From: Choristocarpus tenellus KU-1152
Lineage: Eukaryota > Phaeophyceae
Length of the DNA stretch: 26,967 nucleotides
NCBI GenBank assembly: GCA_964200185.2
Contig: CAXNAD020000159.1
Coordinates: forward strand, 1 to 26,967
Direction: 5' to 3'
How positions within the stretch are numbered: the first letter of the stretch is position 1; every line of letters starts with the position of its first letter. Under the pieces are notes generated by a model, which did no database searches, was not told the origin of the DNA, and saw only the letters and a list, made by a program, of their open reading frames with translations. Made by a program: the position numbers and the translations under genes. This document shows, one piece after another, positions 22,201 to 26,967 of the stretch.

Positions 22201-25200
22201 AAATAAAGAAGAAAATAAATAAATAGACCATAGGAAGCAACAGACTGTGGGGCATACCAGTTCCAAATATTCTCAAAATTAAGTCATACTGATCCAAATT
22301 GATGCCTTCCACTCCGCCTTGCCAACATACTTGAATCAATATTTATTACTATAACATTTCTCTCCAGGCAGAAATCTGCATGTGAGAGTAGGCTACTGTC
22401 AATACTTTGCTCAGCACAAGCCATCACTAACAAATAGGACAATAAGGGTGATACTGTACAACACAAAGCACACACCACAAGCTCTAGAGCACCTAGTGGG
22501 TGGCTACAGGTAGCTACAGACTAACCCTGAGCTATACTACCCTACGATGTAGTAAGTGCATGTTCTATACTATACAATACTAATTGCATCCCTCCATGTG
22601 CCAAACTCGTCCTGAAGACTACTGATGTTGAGCATATGAACCGAAGAACTGTTCTTATGCTCAAATCATCCATACCAGACAGACTTAGAAATATCCAGAC
22701 TAATAAAAAAGAGGGTATTCCAGTACAAGGAGTTTGACCATTGGAATATCTTAGCTGGGTCAGTCAATAATCTGCACTACTTATCTCATTCAGCTACAGC
22801 TCATCAAGGCTCAGACGTCCCACATTTTAAGAAAACTTTCAACATCCAAGAATTGATCAAGAACAGTGACAATGAATCAAGTCATTTGGATGAGGGTTGG
22901 GGGTTCATTATTGTATCTCTATCTGAATTCAATAATACAGTCTAAAGCAAAAGAGATTTCTGTTTCTAGATCAGTGCTGGAAAAGAAAAACTATGTTTAT
23001 CTAGGACGCCACCTTATCTTGGTCTTTCCGGGAAAAATATCTTACCGATAAATATAATAGAGTTTCACAAAGAATCACAGCTACAAGTCACTTGAAAATT
23101 GCTTTTTGACTGAAGTTCTAATGCTCCTCACATTTGGCAACAAAAAGGTGAAGAGCGCTGCTACAACTAATACATAACAAGATTATAAAACAGCAATCAT
23201 CACGCCATTTTTTTATTAGTTGCACCTTCAGCAATAGAGCTGTAGTTCTATACCATAAACTATTTAAAGATCAGAATAGGTACAAATATTTTCTCAAATA
23301 AATGTATGCATACATACATACTTGTTTCAGGGACAGAGTGCACAAATATTCAATCCTTGAGTACCCCACAACAAAACACCCCATTACGTTTCTGTTCAAA
23401 AAATGCTATATTACTTTGGGTGGATCGGGATAGGTGTCAGTCAGGAAGGGAACCAGGGCTGCAGCCGGGCTAAGCACTGACAATTTCTCAAGTCAAGGGC
23501 AAGACAACAAGAGTGCACACAAGGATCTTCCTCACCACTTCCAAGGTGTCTCTGACCTCACCATCAGAAGGCTAGGGTGTAAGTATGATCAATCGATCAC
23601 TACACATCAACAACACTTGCCACCCACAATGTCCTCTTGTCAATCTACACAACTAGGGGTTAGGATTCACATCAAATTATTAACCATCTATATATATACA
23701 CACAATCTCTCTACACCACCTCCTTCACCCACCTGATCCAACAATTGGAGGCTACGGGCAGGTCACAAAAAATATTATTTCAAATCAGTTTTGGTAATTG
23801 GGCAACAATCAACAACCGATCAAAATAACCTCCCAAGACGTCTCTCACTCAAGAGAAATAAGCAAACACTTGTCTAGCTTCCCATGATATGATGTTTCCT
23901 GCATATAGGGACAAAATACCTGTAAAACATCCTCCTTTCAAAACACCTTGTCAGATCAAACTATAAATACAGGTTCAAAATGGTGTCAACACCAATACCG
24001 TTGAAGCATCAACTTTGCAGAAGTGCTTACCTTCCCTTCACCCGGAATGGGGTCCCAACCCTTTGGACCACCTTCCAAGTGAGTACTATACTTGAAATCT
24101 GACCCCTTGATAGGATTCATTACAGAAGAAGAAGCTCCAGCACCAGGAGAGACATATTTCACATCACCAACATCAGCGGCATCGCCTATCACTGAAGATG
24201 ACAGCAATGCCTCATCATCAGAGTCGCTTTCATCCGCCTCTTTGATGAAACTCCCCTGAACCTTCCCCTCTTCCCCTGCACTCCCTCTAGCCGAGGCCTC
24301 CCACTGAACCACCTCACCCCTCTCCTCATCCTTGCTCATGAAAAAGTTGTTAGGCAGTACACTGCGAAGACCAAAGCTTCCATCCCCATCAGACCTCAAC
24401 CGCCCCAATACCCCTCCACCTCCCCCAGCACCACTCTTCACATTGTTAGGTTCTGAAACTGGCCTACCTGTGCCCTCAGGGATTTCCTGTGAAGGAGGGG
24501 GGCTTGCTGACATGTTCGGCAGCTGCAAGGAGGATGAAGGTGGAGAGTGAGTGAGAGATGCTCTGTGAGGTTAACACACAGTGGGCTTTTTGTGCCTGAG
24601 ACAGGTCCTGCTATACATTGTTACTAGTTCATGGTGGATTTGATAATTTTGGGGACGAAAACATGAAATCATTGAAATCTTTGGGGTCTAGTGTATATAT
24701 AAGAAGGATTAGATAAGGGGAGGGGGTCACGGTGTGGAGAAAGGCTTGATGGTCAAAAGGTAGTTTCCATTTGAACGCCTTACAGCCTTGAGGAAAACAT
24801 TAAGAGAAATAGAATTGTTGATTAAAACATCGGTAGGTAGGTAGGAGCACTTGCCCAGACAAGATTGAAGTTTTGGTCACATCCAGTAGGGCTAGTAACA
24901 AATCTTCATATCAGCATCAACTTAACAGATGCATCTAACCCTAACACTATCCCCTAACTCCAAGTCAAAGTACATCATATGAAGTAAAACATTGTCCTAA
25001 CATTAACTGTAACAATATAAGTCAATACATTTCAACACATAAGGTTTAATCCCCCACTCAATGACCCACATCTTGTATGGCCAGCCGAACCAGTAGCTCT
25101 GGCTGCTGCTCCCCCTCCCCTCCTCCCCCCTGTGCTTCCTCCGGTATTCCCTCAAGTTGGAACCAGCGAGGACCAATACCCTCTTCTTGCCCCCCTTCCC

Positions 25201-26937
25201 TCAAGGCCTGAGCCAGGGGAAGGATGAGGCATCCCACAGGGTAGTCTGATATGCCCGAGGAAAGCGAGTACATGTTCTGAGGCGACAAAATGAAAACATG
25301 GGCAATATATTATTATTTTTAATACTATTACTATTACTACTACTATTACTAATACCATCATGATTATTACTACTTACTTACACTACTATTACTACCAATA
25401 CCATTATTTCTACTACTACTACTATTATCATTGTCATTATTATTACCAATATCATGAGAGTTCCTTCACAGTTAGGATTAGGGCTATTAATAGGTTCGGA
25501 TTCAGGAGAGTGAAGGGTTTATTTTAGATCTAGTCAGGGTGTGTATACAAATTTGCCTCTATGTAACTTGTTGCATATCACATTTAGGGCCCAGGCAAGG
25601 TATACAACATCAGTACACAATCCTTGATGGTGTGGAAAGAGTGCTGCTAACATTAACAATTACTATTACCTTAACTCTAATGCATTGAAATGGTGACCAT
25701 AGTATCTTCAAACGTCAAGTAGCATATCATGCAATAATACCTCAAGAGTAAGAGCACAGTCAATTTAAACATTCATGATATGACTGCACTTCATATTTTA
25801 AATATACAACAGCACAGCTGTCTCTTTGCAATAAATAATTTCACACAATCAATTATTGACACTCAATTTAAAGTTTATGACAGCCTGAAGACAAGACAAA
25901 CTCAACCTTAACCCTAACCCTAACCTGCACTTGTTCTGAATAATATATATATACATTCATATCGGATGTAAGTATGGGTAAATTTTGTTCAGCCTGCTCT
26001 GTGCACAATCTGCACTCAAATGAATTAGGGTTAGGGACACTTGCACACAACATGTTGAAGGTAAAGTAGTTCAAATTTGTACTCCAAAGGTTAGGCTAGG
26101 GTTAGGGATAACATCTAAAAAAAATCTTCAACATAGCAGAGCTCTGGAGGCAACAGTGCAGGCCACATGAGGGACTCAAGTAGGGTCATTGGGTTAATCT
26201 GTAGTTCATAGGATCACAATTGACCAATAAGACTCAATAAAAAGAAGTGTGTATCAAGGTCTAAATCAAGGTATTGGGTTAGCATGAGAACACCCTGGTC
26301 ATAGGCAGTGCCCCAAATTCATCCATCCAATGTTCTCCAATTAATCATATGCATGACTGGCTTTGCTCTCATCATCACCATTCGAGAAAATTTTCTTTCA
26401 AAAGCTTGCTTGGGTGAGGAAAATTCAGCACTCTAAGCCTAACTCGATATCCTCTGCTTTGTACTAAGGTATCTACTCATTCAGTCTGACCACGCTACCT
26501 ATCAGTCATACTTTTTTTTCAGGGGTTACTAAGTTGACACCCCTTATTCCCCCACCAACAGCAGTACCTTGGATCCCCTGGTCATAATCACAATCACAGG
26601 CAAGTGTCAAAACATCAAGATGAGGATAATCTCAAAGCAACAATCTGGTTAGATGCCACTGTCAATCTCACAACTACAACAAATATCTGTCAAAGGGTCA
26701 AAGTTAGGTTCAATGGGTTAATCTTGAAAATCACTCTACCTGGTAGAGGTACAAGTGTAGCTCCCCATTAGCAACATCTTTCTGAGAGAAATAAAAGCAG
26801 AAAGACAGCACAGAACCCTCCTCCAATCCTTCCTTTGGCCGGCCCTCCCCACTGACAGCCACAGACCTACTCCCCAGCATTTCCAACTCATGGTTATCCA
26901 TGAGCACTGTCTTTTCAAGCCTACATGATCCTGCCAC
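12869..26937 (-). CDS. INPP4: Inositol polyphosphate 4-phosphatase (INPP4-like), 12 exons, 5' partial
   Basis: Complement of 12869-13243, 13990-14733, 14968-15078, 16093-16183, 17325-17447, 18071-18240, 19345-19461, 20270-20455, 21552-21686, 24031-24522, 25070-25276 and 26740-26937. This gives 982 residues and a stop; the start lies beyond the window. Seen: a C2-like region (about 1-135), an acidic Ser/Gly linker (136-299), a middle region with ATNLHLQ (400-406), GAPAAH (427-432) and WIKHGFLIGFE (563-573), then PVLFTQGI (701-708), HPMLCELES (813-821), the P-loop CKSGKDR (854-860) and KNVGRPKYSFNALQ (942-955). Known: INPP4A/B have an N-terminal C2 domain and a C-terminal CX5R phosphatase (CKSAKDR) and remove the 4-phosphate of PI(3,4)P2 to give PI3P, without metal. 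Inference: this is an active orthologue acting on endosomal or plasma membranes. All eleven junctions agree in phase. Confidence 0.93.
13244..13989 (-). other. INPP4 intron 11 (splits the P-loop)
   Basis: 746 nt, GTAAGG donor, TATATAG acceptor, phase 0, between CKSGK and DRT. Apart from the (TA)n run at its 3' end I see nothing coding. Confidence 0.9.
13245..13277 (-). repeat. (TA)n microsatellite at the exon 12 splice acceptor
   Basis: About 16 TA units directly abutting the splice acceptor: on the - strand the repeat ends in TATATAG and the exon starts with GATCGC. No pyrimidine tract lies between the repeat and the exon. Confidence 0.95.
13990..14733 (-). CDS. INPP4: INPP4 exon 11: phosphatase domain and CKSGK
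   Basis: 248 codons (611-858). Contains FELEVGIVGHVIQFRL, PVLFTQGIDIQQ (701-712), NLEKLNDYCHKVFP (735 on), a Gly/Ser/Asp-rich insert (about 750-800), HPMLCELES (813-821), VRRLGGGRVTFCKSGK ending at the exon edge. Preceded by GAGCAG with a C/T-rich lead (about 14745-14790); GTAAGG donor. Confidence 0.94.
14734..14967 (-). other. INPP4 intron 10
   Basis: 234 nt, the shortest intron in the window. The GTATTG donor is weak but the phase fits; strong pyrimidine tract before the acceptor. Confidence 0.75.
14968..15078 (-). CDS. INPP4: INPP4 exon 10
   Basis: 37 codons (574-610): GLLSIQGKEHGMVEDTVIAL and following. Continues directly from HGFLIGFE of exon 9, matching the family block GFLI-FE-GLLS-x-x-G-x-E-x-GM-x-ED. 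Confidence 0.9.
15079..16092 (-). other. INPP4 intron 9
   Basis: 1014 nt, GTAGGG donor, TGGCAG acceptor. Contains telomere-like sequence at 15221-15232 (TTAGGG on +) and 15880-15924 (CCCTAA on +). No gene seen. Confidence 0.85.
15880..15924 (-). repeat. Telomere-like tract (CCCTAA)n, longest in the window
   Basis: About seven units in 45 nt, with one short unit (CTAA) and one CCGTAA variant. Confidence 0.93.
16093..16183 (-). CDS. INPP4: INPP4 exon 9
   Basis: One base of codon 543 plus residues 544-573, ending WIKHGFLIGFE. The reading frame continues past the GTAGGG donor, but the family match resumes only in exon 10. Confidence 0.88.
16184..17324 (-). other. INPP4 intron 8
   Basis: 1141 nt, GTGAAG donor, GATCAG acceptor. 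Holds telomere-like bits near 16507 and 16651, a CA-rich patch (about 16585-16620) and a (CATA)n block (17151-17223). No gene seen. Confidence 0.85.
17151..17223 (+). repeat. (CATA)n/(TATG)n microsatellite
   Basis: A tetranucleotide block that changes phase: TATG units, then CATA units with one CGTA interruption. Confidence 0.92.
17325..17447 (-). CDS. INPP4: INPP4 exon 8
   Basis: Residues 503-542 with split codons at both ends (phase 2 in, phase 2 out). Encodes a helix-rich segment, KALLEYELLFVEVAMRRV, with alanine-rich SQAVSIAAASF. TTTTCAG acceptor. Confidence 0.88.
17448..18070 (-). other. INPP4 intron 7
   Basis: 623 nt, GTTTGC donor, TTTTCAG acceptor. Holds a (CA)n run (17545-17563). 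ORFs on both strands are short and look like chance frames. Confidence 0.82.
18071..18240 (-). CDS. INPP4: INPP4 exon 7
   Basis: Residues 446-501 plus two bases of codon 502. A charged helical stretch, ALSKERLLACHERYKRA through KVLLKLSKLQEVEEYKC. GAATAG acceptor and GTTTGC donor; assignment rests on phase agreement and continuity. Confidence 0.85.
18241..19344 (-). other. INPP4 intron 6
   Basis: 1104 nt, GTAACG donor, GAATAG acceptor. Holds a CCCTAA pair near 18377 and a 35 to 37-bp minisatellite (19031-19262). ORFs over the minisatellite are products of the repeat. Confidence 0.85.
19031..19262 (+). repeat. 35 to 37-bp minisatellite, about 7 copies
   Basis: Repeating blocks begin GTACCAT and include GAACCATGATG. 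Unit length drifts from 37 (upstream end) to 36 and then 35 (downstream end), so two subfamilies are visible. On the - strand it reads open in several frames as repeats of HHGSI and similar peptides. Confidence 0.92.
19345..19461 (-). CDS. INPP4: INPP4 exon 6: GAPAAH motif
   Basis: 39 codons (407-445). THYDFTSTGAPAAHMGGY matches the conserved block of INPP4 in which a Y-D-x-x-T strand is followed by GAPAAH. Follows NLHLQ of exon 5 in phase 0. Confidence 0.92.
19462..20269 (-). other. INPP4 intron 5
   Basis: 808 nt, GTTTGT donor, GAAAAG acceptor. Telomere-like tracts at 20201-20220 and 20245-20255 near the donor; a C run near 20021-20037. One - strand frame (about 19690-19800) looks faintly protein-like, but NLHLQ and VLSVRD join well without it. 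Confidence 0.82.
20201..20255 (+). repeat. Telomere-like tracts (TTAGGG)n
   Basis: Three units at 20201-20220 and two at 20245-20255. Confidence 0.88.
20270..20455 (-). CDS. INPP4: INPP4 exon 5: ATNLHLQ motif
   Basis: 62 codons (345-406). VEYPLEWMNRH at the start, a helix with regular hydrophobic spacing, then KKDPLLQFVATNLHLQ, matching the family's NLH-hydrophobic-Q block. Acceptor GAAAAAG; GTTTGT donor. Confidence 0.92.
20456..21551 (-). other. INPP4 intron 4
   Basis: 1096 nt, GTGAGA donor. Holds a TA/TATG patch (about 20509-20533), a TTAGGG tract near 20707-20720 and a (GT)n run (about 21488-21504). No gene seen. Confidence 0.85.
21552..21686 (-). CDS. INPP4: INPP4 exon 4
   Basis: 45 codons (300-344), VLSTMDLQAVKDVTVQ through MNYMATLIKE. 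Consistent with a helical segment; ACTAG acceptor and GTGAGA donor, phase 0 at both sides. Confidence 0.9.
21687..24030 (-). other. INPP4 intron 3
   Basis: 2344 nt, the longest of this gene, GTAAGC donor, ACTAG acceptor. Contains an A run (about 21720-21735), a 101-codon + strand open stretch without Met (22640-22945), and CATA repeats near 23300. I could not exclude a small extra exon, but joining exon 3 directly to exon 4 is in phase. Confidence 0.8.
22640..22945 (+). other. Unrecognised 101-codon open stretch, antisense in INPP4 intron 3
   Basis: Stop-to-stop frame on the + strand without any Met codon, ending in TAA at 22943-22945. The residue mix looks protein-like (KKRVFQYKEFDHWNILAGSV, then VPHFKKTFNIQELIK and DEGWGFIIVSLSEF). 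No ATG, so it is not a self-standing gene; it could be an exon of a nested gene, a fragment of a dead element, or chance. Not recognised. Confidence 0.2.
24031..24522 (-). CDS. INPP4: INPP4 exon 3: acidic, Ser/Gly-rich linker
   Basis: 164 codons (136-299), reading LPNMSASPPPSQEIPEG, a run of Gly, KEADESDSDDEALLSSS, and GPKGWDPIPGEGK. Low complexity with an acidic serine cluster of the type phosphorylated by CK2; likely a disordered linker between the C2 region and the helical/phosphatase part. TTGCAG acceptor, GTAAGC donor, phase 0. Confidence 0.9.
24523..25069 (-). other. INPP4 intron 2
   Basis: 547 nt, GTGGGT donor, TTGCAG acceptor. One CCCTAA-type bit near 24936. No gene seen. Confidence 0.82.
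25070..25276 (-). CDS. INPP4: INPP4 exon 2: C2-like region
   Basis: 69 codons (67-135). YPVGCLILPLAQALR, then WFQLEGIPEE and PELLVRLAIQD, the pattern of the last strands of a C2 domain, with a Gly/Glu/Gln-rich loop between. GCCTCAG acceptor. The GTGGGT donor is chosen because it restores phase 0 with exon 3; other GT sites lie within 12 nt. Confidence 0.86.
25305..25455 (+). repeat. Degenerate TAT/TAC trinucleotide block
   Basis: About 150 nt of interrupted TAT, TAC and ATC triplets, about 30 nt upstream of exon 2 in transcript direction. Confidence 0.85.
25905..25925 (-). repeat. Telomere-like tract (CCCTAA)n
   Basis: Three units on the + strand in CCCTAA orientation. Confidence 0.88.
26740..26937 (-). 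CDS. INPP4: INPP4 exon 1 of this window (partial gene): C2-like region
   Basis: 66 codons (1-66), preceded by CTATACAG, so it is an internal exon with more coding sequence beyond the window. Ends SVLSFCFYFSQ, then GELHLYLYQ, alternating hydrophobic strands typical of C2 domains; GTAGAG donor in phase 0. Individual lipid-binding residues cannot be assigned. Confidence 0.84.
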
Positions 26938-26967
26938 CTGTATAGGTATTTGTTGCGTGAGGGGGGG

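Larger units (their letters stand above)
25277..26739 (-). other. INPP4 intron 1 (as seen in this window)
   Basis: 1463 nt, GTAGAG donor, GCCTCAG acceptor. Holds a TAT/TAC/ATC trinucleotide-rich block (25305-25455) close to exon 2 and telomere-like tracts at 25905-25925, about 26027-26037 and about 26097-26108. No gene seen. Confidence 0.85.

Overview
This window is nuclear DNA of a eukaryote. It holds GT-AG introns of 0.2 to 3.4 kb, many microsatellites, and at least 20 short tracts of TTAGGG/CCCTAA telomere-like repeat scattered through non-coding sequence only. The lineage cannot be fixed from the sequence. A protist or alga with long introns and a TTAGGG telomere is my best guess. Both ends of the window run into G-homopolymers, so it may be a whole contig that broke at G runs.

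Two multi-exon genes converge tail to tail. On the + strand, positions 1 to 10315 carry the 3' part of an ApaH-like phosphatase (ALPH) gene in five exons. These encode 503 residues, with the start lying outside the window. The product has a long acidic, disordered N-terminal region followed by the complete PPP-type metallophosphatase core ([44 protein letters not shown]). On the - strand, positions 26937 down to 12869 carry twelve exons encoding the last 982 residues of an inositol polyphosphate 4-phosphatase (INPP4-like): a partial C2-like region, an acidic/serine-rich linker, a helical middle part, and a C-terminal CX5R phosphatase domain with the P-loop CKSGKDR. All exon junctions of both genes agree in phase, so each reading frame stays open from end to end.

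Between the two stop codons (10316 to 12868) is a 2.55 kb region. It contains several short + strand open stretches that look protein-like and have plausible splice sites. I could not join them into one gene or recognise them. They may be a third, unrecognised gene or a decayed element.

The rest is intron. The introns hold telomere-like tracts, a 29-bp minisatellite (6 copies), a 35 to 37-bp minisatellite (about 7 copies), a 12-bp array (6 copies), many di- and trinucleotide repeats, and two unexplained ORFs. One ORF has 166 codons, antisense in ALPH intron 2. The other has 101 codons without a start Met, antisense in an INPP4 intron. I found no tRNA, rRNA, CRISPR or recognisable transposase. 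The two phosphatases have separate known roles (mRNA cap or polyphosphate hydrolysis; PI(3,4)P2 turnover), and nothing here shows that they work together.
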